NCBI GenBank assembly: GCA_949825025.1
Contig: OX463788.1
Location: 34,087,078-34,151,077 of the forward strand
Source: Siphlonurus alternatus
Lineage: Eukaryota > Arthropoda > Insecta > Ephemeroptera > Siphlonuridae
DNA: 64,000 bases
Direction: 5' to 3'
In this document: positions 46,387-59,220 of the stretch, piece by piece
How positions within the stretch are numbered: position 1 is the stretch's first letter
Layout of the letters: every line of letters begins with the position of its first letter
The notes under the pieces: model-generated
Seen by the model: only the letters and a program-made list of their open reading frames with translations
The model's database searches: none
What the model was told of the DNA's origin: nothing
Position numbers and translations under genes: made by a program

Positions 46387-46692
46387 GTTAAGACAACCGT
46401 CATCACTTTGTAATATTTTTGCTGAAGTTTTAGGCACATAAATTATTTTAAAACGGAAGAAATTTTCTACTCATAGTGCAGTGCTTGTGTTAAGATTTCG
46501 TTTAACAATTTTTTACATGAATCTGTATTTTAAATTTATTTCAGTTCATAGTACTTTGCATGAAATAGACCTCGGTATTAATTTTTCGTAATAACAGTTT
46601 CTGTATCTTTTAAGATAACATTTTTAATTTTTCTCCAAATCGTTGTTTAATTTCATTGCTACGTTTTTTTGTTTGTTTGTTTTTCTATCCAC

Positions 46693-47149
46693 TTAAGGTA
46701 TAACCTGAGAATTTGTCTGTCAAGGTCAAGAGGCGTGGCTATAGTGGCAACACTGTTTGCATTGGAATGCGCATAAATTTTTAGGAGGGGGTGGTGACAA
46801 CAGTCCTTGAGAACGTTGCCACATTTCTCATCACATATAGGAAACGATCATCGCCACGGTTCAAAATATATGAAAACAATTCAGAAAAATAGTCTAAAAA
46901 ATTAGGTTTTAGTAAAAAAAAAAGTAAAAGAATCTGTTGTATAGTTTTTTTGCAATGCTAATTAACAAATTTAACATCGGAAGGATACAAAATTCTCATT
47001 TAAATAAATTAATTATAATTAAACCAACGGTTAAAAAATTCCGAAAAAATTCAGAGCTAATTTGACGATTGTTGTGAGTCTACCAAATTAATTTGAAGAA
47101 AATCTGTTGTAGCGAATTTTTCGTCCAAATTTCTCAGGTTAAGCCTTAA
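46693..47149. mobile_element. TTAA-flanked MITE in trehalase intron 5
   Basis: TTAA lies at 46693-46696 and 47146-47149, with ends GGTATAACCTGAGAATTTGTC and the complement of AAATTTCTCAGGTTAAGCC (inverted repeats of about 20 bases). It is about 457 bp with no coding capacity; probably piggyBac- or Kolobok-type. Confidence 0.7.
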
Positions 47150-49167
47150 ATTTGATTTATTTTTCAAGCTTTTTCAGTGCAAAATTTACAAGGAAATATT
47201 TTACTCTATAATTTTTAAAATTAAAAAAAAATAATAATAAAAAAACTCTGCAGTTTCACAGTGCATTCACTAAATTCACTAAATTTAAGAATTTTTATTT
47301 TAAAATTTCATTCAAATTAATATTATTATTTCATAAATAGTAGTATAATAAAAAACAATTTTTTTTTCTCTTCTTTTTGTTATTATTTTAAAGTAATGGT
47401 GGAGATTCAGATGTTGGTCAGGATAAATTTAACAAGCCCTGACACAGTACTCTATTGCAACGCCTCCCATCTTCTTTCCCTTTACAATTTCATTAAAATA
47501 TTTCAAATCTCCAGCGTTAAAAATTCAATTGAAATTTCACAAATTGTTTTTCTCTTCCAGTCAAATGGATTTTACAACCTAAAATTAATGAAATTAGCAT
47601 TAAATGTAGACTATGGACTTTAAATTCTCCATCACATTGCACTATAGAATACTTGAAGCATTTCTTTTCGTTTTTTACATCTTTTATTTTATGGTTAAAA
47701 GAATTGCTGTGAATATTTTAGCATGTTTGCAAATACATAAAATGCATACATGAAAATGAACTAGCAAGAGATAGATAATTCCTGTCACTTTTGTGTCTCT
47801 CTTCATTACAATTACATTATTCATCTTGCAAAATGTTAAACAAACACAAATACAGTGTACATATGGTATAAAATTAGCTGGAACATACGTAATACAAACA
47901 TAATTGTACAGACGTAGAAACAACAAACAGCAACACAGACAAAAAAATAGACACAACAAAGATAAAAATAATGATGGTGTTAAAACCGTACTATACATAT
48001 CAAATACTGTGTATGCCAATATATTTAGAAACCTTTAAGGCATTGATTTCCTTAACCCCCTCCCCAATTTATATCTTCCACTGCTTTTAGGTGTTAACTT
48101 TATTTTTATCATTACCCTGCATTAGGTACTTTGGTAAAGTACAAAATTTAAGCTTATATTTCATATTTAATAACAATCTTGAAATTATAACCTGGTCCAA
48201 AAGCAATTAACTGAGGCATATAATATGACACATTACACAATTATATTGCAATTTTTCTTATAAGTACAGCGAAAAAAATATTGTTCAAGAAAAATAGTAT
48301 ATGCCCTATTTTTAAGAGCATTGATGATGTACTGTCATTTTAATTATATATATATTTTTTTTTAAGCGAAATCCCGGCATGATATGTATGCTCTGTAGAG
48401 TATCTTTATTTCATTGTTTTATTTTTTATTCAGTGAAATTTCATGATAAACAATAAAATACAATACCTTAGTGCCTGTTTCTATTTACAATTAACATTTT
48501 ATTTTTGTTAGCATGTACGTGTAAATAAAGTTGATATGATGTTGATATAATAATAAATGCATTTAATATGAACTCTTAATATGCAGGATATTTTTTTAAC
48601 TCATGCTGTAGTTATATTTTTATGATTATAGTTATAGCACATATTGCATGATTGATGTATATCTGACTGACAATCAATTCAAATTGCTTGGAAAAAAAAT
48701 ATTATAATATTTCAAACAAATCAAATATAAATAGTCTGTCATATTTGTTTTTAGAGTTATATTTATGGAGGATAATTTATGTATATTTAGTTTTTCTTTT
48801 CAAGACACTTAACTTTAGAGGAAAAAAATGTCTTTATATTTTTAACTAATTACCTTTTGTTTCAATAGTTTTTTACTGTGAGCTATGCTTTTTTTTCCCC
48901 CATAATTGCATGGCATTTCATATTTTTGTTTATTTATTCTATGCTTCAATAAAAATGTGTTGTTATTAAAATTATGAAGTAGAAATAAATTATTTTTCTG
49001 TGTGTTTATCGCTTTTTAATTTATTTTATTATTTATAACTATTGGTTTACAGTTGTTAATACCCACAAAAATTTCTCTGGCAAATAGGTACCTGCAGCAC
49101 TAAATAGACTAATAGTACATCGACTTTCTGTTGCCAGAGGAATTTTTCAACTTGATGCGTTTCAGTG

Positions 49168-49334
<167 letters not shown>

Positions 49335-51297
49335 TTTACTAAATAAGTCGTTTTATTCAATTAAACCTTTCAAAATTATTGTGATAAGCATGCAGAGCTG
49401 TTCTTTTAATTTACTTTATTTATTCGCATTAAATATACCAGAGTACCTTGTGTTGAATTGTTTACTATAGAACATATATTACAATAAAAATATTGAAAGC
49501 AAAAATTGCACTGAATCAAAGATAAATATATAACACTAGTCTGAAGCACTAGACTATACGGTTTGCAGATATTTGAAGAAGAATAAAATTTATAACGTAA
49601 TATATTTAGTGACAAGTAAATATTCATAACAGGACAATAAAATAAACTGAGATTGTTAAGAAATTATTAGCATGAAAGATTGAAATAAACATTATGACAA
49701 ATAATATATCATCCCTCGTCTGCAATAATGAGCTATCTGCCTATAACCACTATCTGCTATTTCAGGTGAATGCAATTCTGAGAGTTGTAAATAGTAAATA
49801 GGTATTAAATATAAGTTCATTGTTGCACTCACCTGAAATAGCAGATGATATACTGTATATATATAGCAAAATCGAGGTAGGCAGTTTATAGCTAGCTCAT
49901 TATTCTGAATGATATATAATTTTATATCAATAACAAATAAATAATAATATATAAAGACATACATACAATTAAGGACACAAATTTGGTGGGGTTGATACAC
50001 ATATGTCAAATTGATCCCTGGTGGTTCAAATGGGGAACTGTGGGACTGCAGTGCCTATATAATATATAACAATTTTAAGATAAAATTTGCCTAATTTTTA
50101 TATTTTTTTCACACCATGGACTGTAATGTAACATTGTTCTTTTTTTGGCATTCATTTCTATGAGCTATACAAATACACAGTCACCCCTCAAGAACTATGA
50201 TTTAATGACAAGTATACTAAACCCTGATAAAATATTCCAATTAAGTCAACTTATTGTTTTGTTTTATCACCATTAAGAGTCGTAACAGCGGAGGAATGGC
50301 AAAAACACTCTTTTATAATAATGGTTACATCTTAAAATATGGTAAAATAGAAAAACAGACTGTACAGAAAGGACTGTACATTGCAGAGCTACAAACTATC
50401 CCATAATTCGTGTGATGTCACTTTTGATTTTGGATTACAGACTGAAACTTCATATTAGAGACTTGAAAAATCCTATTCCTACTATAAAAACATGCTACTG
50501 CTAGTTTTTGGTGGTGCCTTTGAAATTTTGTTCTGATTATTTTTTCAGCCCTTATTAAATGGGGTCCAAAGTGGAAATTTTTATTTGCACATGCCTTATG
50601 GAAAATCACGTCAGATCAATAAGGAAATGGACGAGGTCAATAGATTTTGATGAATTTCACATATGTTACACATCTAACCTAGGGTGATGAGGTTTGGATG
50701 TTATTTTTCAAATTTCAAATAAACCCAATTTCCAGAATTTTTCAAAAATTTAAAAACGGCTAACTACTAACTATTGTTTTGATAATATTTAATATTCAAT
50801 CAATATTCTATTTTTAAAACATGTGTAATTTATGTATCAATTTTGTGTTAGCTTTGACTATTTGTTTAATATATTATAATCCAAACTCATAGTGTTTATA
50901 TGAATAAGCTACATCAACTTTTTTTTTTTTTTCAAACAAAATTGTTATTGTTAATTATGTAGTGAAATATTTCTGTCATCATGTTTTTCCAGATGAAACA
51001 AAATTTTCATTCCTCTTCTCGAGCTTTAGCTCATTGAGGTATAAATGTTTTTTGTATAAATGAAATGTATTATGTTTATTTAAAATGAATAAAAAAATGA
51101 TAAAATTAAACTGTGTACACGTAGGGAAAATTTAATTTTAAGCAGGTGTCTAACTAGGATGGTTTTATTGCATATAAGCATGTATAATAAGTAATTAACA
51201 ATTTTATTTGATTGAGTAGACATAAAATTTTATGTAAAAATAATTAAGCATGCCTACTCAAAACCTTTTAACTAATTCTTGCTTTCTATTTTTGCAG

Positions 51298-51397
51298 GAT
51301 GTTTCTTTACAAGAGACGCAGTGAAATGCGCCAAGGAAAATTCTGCCCAAAGTTTTGTGGTGGCTACATGGAGCTAAGAAGTATGACTGTAGGTTAA
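51298..51397 (+). CDS. Treh: Trehalase exon 6: end of membrane helix and cytoplasmic tail
   Basis: After a TTTTTGCAG acceptor the first base completes Gly593. The frame then reads MFLYKRRSEMRQGKF, a Cys-containing stretch (CPKFCGG), and YMELRSMTVG before TAA (51395-51397). MFLY finishes the membrane helix begun in exon 5 and KRR (residues 598-600) is a classical stop-transfer signal. The protein is therefore a type I membrane trehalase with its catalytic domain outside and a tail of about 28 residues. Evidence is the exact phase match over a 6.4-kb intron and the biological sense of the product. An AATAAA lies at 51689-51694, which would give a 3' UTR of about 300 bases. Confidence 0.8.
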
Positions 51398-51688
51398 TTG
51401 GCTACACTTCACAACAATCTCATGACAAATTGATTGATACATATTGTATTTGCAATAATTAGTGATGGCAAATTTGTGTGCCTACAACTTTTTACTATAG
51501 ACAATTGTGTCGTTATATACTTATGTGTAACACTTAAAACATTTTTGAAATTAAAAGTATTGCATAAAATGTGGTCAAATATTTGTAAGAAAGAGTAAAT
51601 TTTGATGGTTTGAGTCCAGAAATTTGTGTTCTGTACATGCAATCTCATTTAAATATTGCACTGTCTCAAAATGATTTAAAGATATAGC

Positions 51689-51694
51689 AATAAA
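51689..51694 (+). terminator. Treh: Probable polyadenylation signal of trehalase
   Basis: AATAAA, 292 bases after the exon 6 stop, followed by T-rich sequence. Confidence 0.5.
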
Positions 51695-51902
51695 CATGAG
51701 ACACAGTTTAATTGTTTGTTGTTGAAATATCAACACTCATAATTTAAAATTCAACCATGTAGCCATTGAAACAATTTGATTTTAACATACTTTTTTTTTT
51801 TTTTTTTTTTTTTTTTGCAGTAGAATTGGTAATTAAGCTTCAAACAGATTTTGGAATTTCTTGTATCCCATATCTGCATGACATCTACATTGATAGTAAA
51901 AT

Positions 51903-53055
51903 CAGTGGCGTAGCCAGGATTTGTTCAAGGGGGGTGTTCTTGAAGATAAAGAATGAGAATAGCCCACTGGGGGGTTTGGGGGGCGTAGCCCCCCAATAGC
52001 TCGCCGCAGGCGCGATTTTTTTTAAGGACACGCCCCTTTTTTAGGGTAAAATTATTAAAAAATACTATTATAGAGGATGTATGGCCTGATGCAATATTTT
52101 TATATTTTTTGCATCCATTTTTTTAATTTCTTTTCAATATTGTACGTGCACTAACGTAATAAATAAAGCTTTGAGTAAATAATTTTAGTTAAATCAAGTA
52201 ATTCATCTAATAACCACTTTTATATTATTTTTATTAGTTTCATGGTGCGCGATTTTTTTTGAAAAAGGGACGTGGACTATAATTTTTTTCGATGAAAAGT
52301 TGCAGCAAATTTCTTATATTTGTAAATCGTAAATTAATGCAGTTACAATATTTTTGTCACTACAGTACTTTTTCTTATAAAAAAATAGACCACATTTTAA
52401 GACGATGTACTAATGTACGAGCAAGAAAATATATTTATATTTAAATTTTCAAAACAGGAAAATCAATTCATTATATTAAGTATACTGTAAAATTAATACA
52501 TTTAAAAATCGGATTTTTTTAACTTCAATAATAAATTTAAATATATACGTACAGTATTATACATATGACTTACATGAGACAATGAAACAAGCAATTTCAA
52601 GATGTAATATACCTATATAATTAATTAAAAAATAATAAAATACTATATATAATTTTTATTGTTATGCTGAACATCATGCGGGGAATGTTTTCAACATTTT
52701 TTATACTTTAAATTGTTGTCTTTATAGTGTCTTTTCGTATACAAAAACAAAAATAACTTAATAATGAATACTACATAATATAATTATCATAATAGAATTA
52801 TACCATACTTAAATAATCATAATATTGTAGACCGATGACCGATTTTAAATAAATTAAAGTTGTATTAACAATGTGTTTCGGGGATATAAATTTTTAAAGT
52901 TTTTTTTTTTTTTTTAGAAAATTTTTCATAAAATTTTAGCTAAATCGTATCCGTCGAGTACCATTTTTTGTTATTTTTCCCTTAAAATTTACTAAGGTTC
53001 AGCTCTCAAGGGGGGGGTTATAACACCCAAAACCCCCCCCTTGTCTACGCCCCTG
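51903..53055. mobile_element. 1.15-kb hAT element with perfect 8-bp duplication
   Basis: AGTAAAAT flanks both sides (51895-51902 and 53056-53063). The ends are CAGTGGCGTAGCCAGG and CCTTGTCTACGCCCCTG. CAGTGGCGTAGCCAGG is a very common hAT MITE end in animals. G-rich and C-rich runs lie just inside each end (GGGGGGCGTAGCCCCCC near 51980). No transposase is present. A second copy in opposite orientation lies at 59221-60346. Confidence 0.88.
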
Positions 53056-53349
53056 AGTAAAATATGTCAACTTTTACATAACAATGTTTAGAAAATGTCT
53101 CTATTTTGTAAGTGTATGGCCCTTAAAACTTAATTACTTAAAGGAACAAAATGGATCTGGTAAAAAAAATCACACTTGTTGAAAGAGCTTAATAATTTCT
53201 TGCATTTAAAAGTTGTTATTAAATAGCAATATTGAAAGGTTTACAGCAAGAATCTCCTTTTGGCTTTGAGTTAGTTTTCTAATTAAACAAAATAGAGAAT
53301 ATTATTGCTTAGGCAGAACTCTTTCAGAAAATCTGTGAAGTTTATCTCT
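53056..53349. other. Spacer, nothing recognised
   Basis: AT-rich; no repeat or coding similarity. Confidence 0.5.
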
Positions 53350-53860
53350 TTTGGTCTTGCTACGTCATGCCTCGCATGTCCAAGGCATCTTCAAGTAGCA
53401 ATTATATATTATTAGTCTTTTATTAAACACAAAAAGTGTACATACAACATAGTATTATAAATATATATTCATTATAAAATAACACTGTAATAGAACACAT
53501 AAAACACACATACAAACTATATATAATAGTTACAGAATAATAGAGAATGATAATAAAAATTGAATTAATAATAAAAGAATATAAAATAAAATAACAGATG
53601 ATATTAACAGCCTGTTACATCATAATATATCATATATATAAGCACATATATAAAACAAAATATGACATAGAAAATAAATAGAATGAAAAACTTATTGCTT
53701 AATTGCTATTCAAAATATAGACTATATGAAGTCTCCCTTGGCATAATCGCTGATAGGTTTAATTCTAGATTTACAGATATTTAAATGATATTGGCTACAA
53801 TATTCATTACATCGCTTGAAGATACCTCGAACATGCGAGGCAAAACGTCGCAAGACCAAA
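53350..53860. mobile_element. LINE 3' tail framed by 46-base inverted repeats
   Basis: The core (53408-53812) is the 3' end of the LINE seen at 5881-6280, highly similar and in the same orientation (minus). It is cut off just after the word TATTCATTACAT. Directly outside lie 46-base inverted repeats, 53350-53395 (TTTGGTCTTGCTACGTCATG, CTCGCATGTCCAAGGCATC) and 53815-53860 (CTTGAAGATACCTCGAACAT, GCGAGGCAAAACGTCGCAAG). Each also contains its own small stem (CCTCG...CGAGG). They are not target duplications, because they are inverted. Confidence 0.7.
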
Positions 53861-54931
53861 GTGGAAAGAACAATAACACCCGCCACTGATTTCCCAAAAG
53901 AGTTCTACCTGGCAATCAACATTTTACGCAACATGCAAATCTTCATCAATAAATCAACATTTTACGCAACGTGCAAATCATCATCAATACGAAGAAATAA
54001 TATAATTAAATTATTTCCCCGTTAAACTAGCTTGACAGTTTTTTTTTTATTTAATAAATGTTTTTTAAAATACTTTTATAACTGATGAACTTTATTTTTT
54101 ATTTGTTTATTTTTATTTGTTTTTCAATTAAATCATGTCATCTGTTATGTTCATCACAATTAAGGTTATATAGCTCTAGTAATATGGGAAACAAGCTTAG
54201 AAGCTCATGTGTATTCTCAAGTTAAATTTAAATTATATGCTGCAATAATCAATAGGGGGCATTCACAAGAAGTTATAGGAATGGACAATTTCCCTTTTGA
54301 ATCAACTTCCTGCTTTATAGAAGTTAGCTTACAGCTATATAGTTATTAATGATTGCTTGTTTTTGTTAATTTTTTTCTTGAATGACCAAAAAATATTGTT
54401 TTTCTTTATTATTTAATCATAGATGTCAAATTTATTATCGTAGCTGTGCTGCCTTTTTTTTTTTAATATTTTTTGTTAGTAAGTATATAATGTGTTACTT
54501 TCATATTTTAATTTGCATTTTCATCTTCGACTTTTTATATCATATTTATATAACTATAATTATGATAATTAAATTGTATAATTTCATCATTTTTTTTAGT
54601 TTCACGTACTGCAGAGCTTAATCTCAAAATGTATGCAGAGATCTGAGAATCTCCTTATTTTAATTGCTATAAGCAAATTAATCTCATAATTATACCAAAT
54701 AGATGTAATGTTTTAATTGTTTCAAAGTTTAGATAACATAAAGAGGTCCTCATCAGTGGATCAAAACCACTTAAAAACAAGTATTCAGTGTATTCATTCA
54801 GATATCTAGCTGTAAAAAACAATCGCATAACAAAACTGAAATGTAAAAGAGATGATGGATGAAATAAAGCATTGTGATTTAAATACAACACCAACCATAA
54901 AATTTGTGCAAAAAAAAAAACAACAACATTC
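53861..54931. other. Intergenic DNA between convergent Treh and the Ig gene
   Basis: A short direct repeat (AATCAACATTTTACGCAAC and a near copy, about 53917-53970) is present. Otherwise AT-rich with nothing recognised. Confidence 0.45.
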
Positions 54932-55040
54932 ACTACGTTTACATGACGGTGTTTAACACGGATCCGTTGACGACGGATAATGTTATTCTTATGAGGCGTC
55001 GTCAACGGATACGCATTTAACACTGTCATGTAAACGTAGT
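54932..55040. mobile_element. Small palindromic MITE
   Basis: ACTACGTTTACATGACGGTG and its partner CATGTAAACGTAGT bound about 109 bases. The arms include GTGTTTAACACGGATCC and GGATACGCATTTAACACTG. A GACGACGG/GGCGTCGTC inner stem is also present. No clear duplication. Confidence 0.7.
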
Positions 55041-55744
55041 AATTAAATCCTGGAAATCTTTTTTATTTTATATAAATCAGTAAATATAAATTATATTATA
55101 TATATATACATATATATATCAGTTGGTATTTTATATGAACAATTAATAAAATTATGTTATAACAACAAAAAAGGGTTTTGATTCTAATTAAGTTACACAC
55201 TGTCAATGTTATATACTGCATATTTCTTTGAAAATATGAAGTGAGTTGTACTAGAAGTACATACAGAAATGCATGCATACTGAAAGAAAAGAAAACGCTT
55301 GTATATTATAATATGTTAAATAATAAACTGGAATGGTCACTATTTTAATGTTTTCTTTTTTTCAAAAAAAAAAAAAAACACATGAATTAAAAACAAATAG
55401 AACGTGCAGAAAATAATACTGTTTTTGAGAAATATCAGTAAACAGTTAATTGTATATTCTGCGTAACATAAATAAATAAATTGATTATTGCTATGAATAC
55501 TTGCAACTTAATTAACTGTATGATGCAGTATAAATAAATGTTCTATAAATACATTCATTTATAACTATAATGAACACCACTTTTTATATAAAAAAAAGTA
55601 ATAATAATAATATATAGAGGAGGCCTCTGTTTATTTAGTTAGTAAATTGTTAGTAAATGATTAATTTCTTGTCCTGTATTTTATTCTGTAATTGCTTTCA
55701 TATAATATACATGTATGATATATATATATATATATATATATACA
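55041..55744. other. Intergenic AT-rich DNA
   Basis: Nothing recognised apart from short (TA)n tracts (about 55097-55119 and 55718-55742). Confidence 0.45.
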
Positions 55745-56035
55745 GCCCGAAATAAAATTATCGTCGGCCTTATTTGCTTTCTCCGATTAGATCAATTCTA
55801 GAAATGATTAAATTTAAGTGAGCCTCAAAGCCCGAAATAATACTTAATTCTCGTCGGGCTTTGCTTTTTCTGGTTTCGTCACTTCTAGAAATGAGCAAAA
55901 TTTAAATTAGCAAAAAGGACGAAATATTTGTTAATTTCGAGCTTTGCTCAAATCACTAGCGAGGCACATATCTAGGTGTGCGCATATTTTTCGGGCTTTG
56001 CCCGAATTCAGGCTTTGATGCAAACGTATATATAA
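55745..56035. repeat. Solo copy of the CGGGCTTTGCTC repeat family
   Basis: Diverged repeats of GCCCGAAATAA, TCTAGAAATGA, TCGTCGGGCTTTGC and GCTTTGCTCAAATCACTAG. These match words in the big foldback at 22060-22300 and 24525-24570, so it is a related element end or solo fragment. A (TA)n tract follows at about 56041-56086. Confidence 0.6.
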
Positions 56036-56038
56036 GTT

Positions 56039-56087
<49 letters not shown>

Positions 56088-56449
56088 GCACATGATTCAT
56101 TTATAACTTATTTTGCTTAATTTCAGTTTATTTCAGTGAGTTATAGAATTCTTTACTTATATATAGACATTCAATTCGTTTTTTCAATCAATTAATAATT
56201 AATGGTTATACAAGGTAGCTAGTGCAAGTACAGCATATAAATATAATATATGGATCGCGTCAAAATATACATTTAAAACATTTTTAAATTAGTATACTTA
56301 ATTTATAGTTTTCTATGTTTTTTTTAATGTAAAAACTGATGACAACAGGAAAATAGCACTTATTCAACGCATGCAAAAAAGAAATTATTAGAACAGATAA
56401 TGTATTAGGAGCAGGATGACGTCTTCAAACCTCGACGTTTAAGCGTCAC

Positions 56450-56452
<3 letters not shown>

Positions 56453-56516
<64 letters not shown>
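56453..56516. repeat. (TA)n microsatellite
   Basis: About 31 TA units. Confidence 0.95.
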
Positions 56517-56518
<2 letters not shown>

Positions 56519-56770
56519 AGCGTATATGTGATCACATACGTTTTGATGCTGAAAATTTAATTAAGATTGTTTAATAACACCCCATTATATACATGGCAAT
56601 TTAAGATAATCAGGCAAAAAGGTGCATGTACTGTACACTAAATTATATTTAATTGTGGCAGTGAGAATATCATATAACAATGTATATATATATTTAACAT
56701 GCTGGGTGATATAGCGTGAATTGATCACGGTTGCATTGATAAAAGCTTAATTCATGAAGTTCATGAGTTG

Positions 56771-57195
56771 CTATTGCAAATTTTGGTAGATTCTCTTGCA
56801 TATATTTGGCATTAGGAGAGATTTTGGTGTATGGGTCTGAAGCTTTGTGGTAGGCCTTTCGATGATACGCGCATACACGGGATCTTCCTTTGCGTCCTCT
56901 TCTACATCTGTGGATGCGGGGGCTGCGAGCTCTAGCGGTCGAGACGTTCTGGGCAAGATTTCGGTGACGGGAAAACTGAACCTGATAGTTCTAGGGGAAT
57001 CCGAGTGGCGGGATGACTTCGTCTTGCTCAAAACTCCATGGTGTCGGAACTCAGGTAATTTGCGTGCAGATTCTTCCAGCCTTCGAGACTGTCGTCGGTA
57101 ATTGAACGCAATCGCAAGTAAAATTGACAGCATGACGATTAGTCCAATTAAAACCATTAATAATAACACAATGGTTGGTGTGGAATTTTGATTTC
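56771..57195 (-). CDS. Ig-superfamily membrane protein, last exon: transmembrane helix and tail
   Basis: Minus-strand exon entered at a TTAATTTCAG acceptor (AG at 57197-57196). With the preceding exon it reads GNQNSTPT, containing an N-glycosylation sequon (NST). It continues with a hydrophobic helix of about 23 residues (IVLLLMVLIGLIVMLSILLA), a basic stop-transfer flank (NYRRQSRR) and about 110 cytoplasmic residues ending KRIYQNLQ before TAG. The tail has two Tyr motifs: YARI (YxxPhi type) and YQNL (also YxN, a Grb2-SH2-type site if phosphorylated). It also has many Ser/Thr-Pro sites. It is much richer in G+C than its surroundings. The precise family is not identified; arthropod adhesion molecules such as Fas3 have this layout, but the similarity is general. 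Confidence 0.82.
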
Positions 57196-57346
57196 CTGAA
57201 ATTAACAAGTAATGGGTTATTGATACAATTTAGCTATTAATTTTTATATAATTTTACTGGACAGCTAGTATATTATTTAATATTATTATACTGATGTACT
57301 GTACGTATAATTTAAATTATATAACAATGAATGCCGTTGATGCACG

Positions 57347-57448
<102 letters not shown>

Positions 57449-57543
57449 TATGTGGTTTTTCAATTAATGATTTATTAATGAAGAAGACTAAAACGGTATA
57501 GTTATAATATATACTGCATGATATATTTGTTCAAAAATCAAAA

Positions 57544-57622
<79 letters not shown>

Positions 57623-57664
57623 TTAATCAAACCTTATTGGGTACTTCTATTTGCTAATTACATT

Positions 57665-58017
57665 ATACTACTTTGAAACCCCGAACCTTCCGAAACCCTA
57701 ACTTGAGCGTTTCGCGAGCTCTTCTGGAACGGGGGCGGCCACGGCCGTGCAAATCCATCGCAGCATTTGCCTGCGGCTGAGGGAAACGTGGAAACCTCAG
57801 CCAGGATGGACGCTACAGCTTTTTGTCAATGAACCGGAAGTGCAATGGTCCAAAGCCAGGGGAACCACATAGTGGAAAAGCGCAACGTTTTACCCCTGGG
57901 TGGGAAACGTGGTTTTTGTTGAAAATGGTCACCCATCCAACTACTAACCACGCGCGGCGTTGCTTGACTTCGGTGGTGATCTGATGAGACCCGGTCAAGC
58001 GCACTGCGCCACACCTC
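57665..58017 (-). mobile_element. 5S-rRNA-derived SINE (SINE3-like)
   Basis: On the minus strand, 58012 to 57927 resembles the internal promoter part of 5S rRNA. GAAGTCAAGCAACGCCG corresponds to box A, GGTTAGTAGTTGGATGGGTG corresponds to the intermediate element and box C, and the segment ends GACC. The head (GTGGCGCAGTGCGCTTGACC) differs from true 5S rRNA and is instead reminiscent of a tRNA-like box A. The downstream body (about 250 bases, GC-rich) is unrelated to 5S rRNA. It is not a functional 5S gene. A pol III-driven SINE is the best reading; the 3' limit is approximate. A (TA)n tract (58022-58087) abuts the head. Confidence 0.75.
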
Positions 58018-58021
58018 CCAC

Positions 58022-58044
58022 ACATATATATATATATATATACA

Positions 58045-58087
<43 letters not shown>
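58022..58087. repeat. (TA)n microsatellite next to the SINE head
   Basis: About 32 TA units with one CAG interruption near 58043. Confidence 0.9.
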
Positions 58088-58091
<4 letters not shown>

Positions 58092-58311
58092 CATATATTA
58101 CGTACAATATAAAAACAATATTTTTTATTGATACAATCGATCGATATATAACAACTCTAAAACAGTGCAGTTAAAAGCGATATATATTAAATTTCTCTAT
58201 TTTTGAATGTATTTTATTTTAATTTTTAATTAATTTTCTTCACCTGAGGATTTTTTTTCCCCGCTATAAAGCACATTAATTTTTATTGAGTGAATGAAAG
58301 AATATTGTTTA

Positions 58312-58690
58312 GGTAGAGATAACACGGATCAGCTGACCCAATGCTAAAAAATCCCATGAAAATGAAGAAAAAAATTAGTAAAATGATTAAAATGTTCTCC
58401 TCTACATCCCCTAGCTGTCAGTAGCTAAAATATCAGGTACACAAAAACGAGCTAGTTTCCCAGTTATAAATTTTTAAAGTTGACATGGAAGTTCCATTTC
58501 TCCATGTTAAATTAAATTAGTCAACTTTAAAAATTCATAACTTGAAAACTAGCTCGTTTTTGTATACCTGATATTTTAGCTACTGATAGGGGATGTAGAG
58601 TGTAGAGGAGAAAATTTTAATTTTTTTCATAATTTTTATGAATGGGATTTTGTTAGCATTGGGTCAGATGATCTGTGTTATATCTCTACC
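58312..58690. mobile_element. Palindromic MITE, intact member of the family seen at 35210
   Basis: GGTAGAGATAACACGGATCA at the left end and its partner GATCTGTGTTATATCTCTACC at the right end bound arms of about 175 bases. The arms contain GACCCAATGCTAA, ACATCCCCTA, TAGCTAAAATATCAGGTA and AACTAGCTCG in complementary pairs. No coding capacity. Target duplication not clear. Confidence 0.78.
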
Positions 58691-59220
58691 TTCTGTAATG
58701 AATTAAAGCTAAAAACTTGATATCACGTACATTTTCATTTATATATAAGACAGTGGAAAGACACAATAATAATAAAAAGTTAAAAGTGAAATGAACCTTG
58801 GGATTCCTGCACAGAAGGTTCATCTTCTTGATTCATGATAGCTTTATTTACAAACAGACTTACGGTGTAATAATAAATATGTGAACAAATTTCAAAAATT
58901 TTAAAAATATTTTTATACTATAGAAACACGTTCTTATTTTTTCACTCAAAATTATTGGTTTATAACCTTAATTCGTTTCTGTTTTTTTTTTTTTTTTTTT
59001 TGCCTCGACCTTTCTAAATTTTAGGCAGATTCGTATATAATATGCTCCACATAGGAACCTAAAGCTTATAAATCGTGCAAATATATTACATGCAAGATAA
59101 ATAAACCTCAAAATCCAGCTCAATATATCGATATAATTATATACATTATAGTATATATAATTATATACATTATAGTATATATAATTATATACATATAATA
59201 TATATAGTACTCTTATACAT

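Noticed and set aside
47684..48019. 111-residue cysteine- and leucine-rich frame on the minus strand
   Set aside because: Composition is that expected of random AT-rich sequence; no domain pattern; lies within the trehalase intron on the opposite strand.
56847..57101. Plus-strand 84-residue frame
   Set aside because: Shadow of the minus-strand transmembrane/tail exon.
57927..58012. Functional 5S rRNA gene
   Set aside because: Only the internal promoter part matches; the 5' portion is replaced and the 3' portion continues into an unrelated SINE body.
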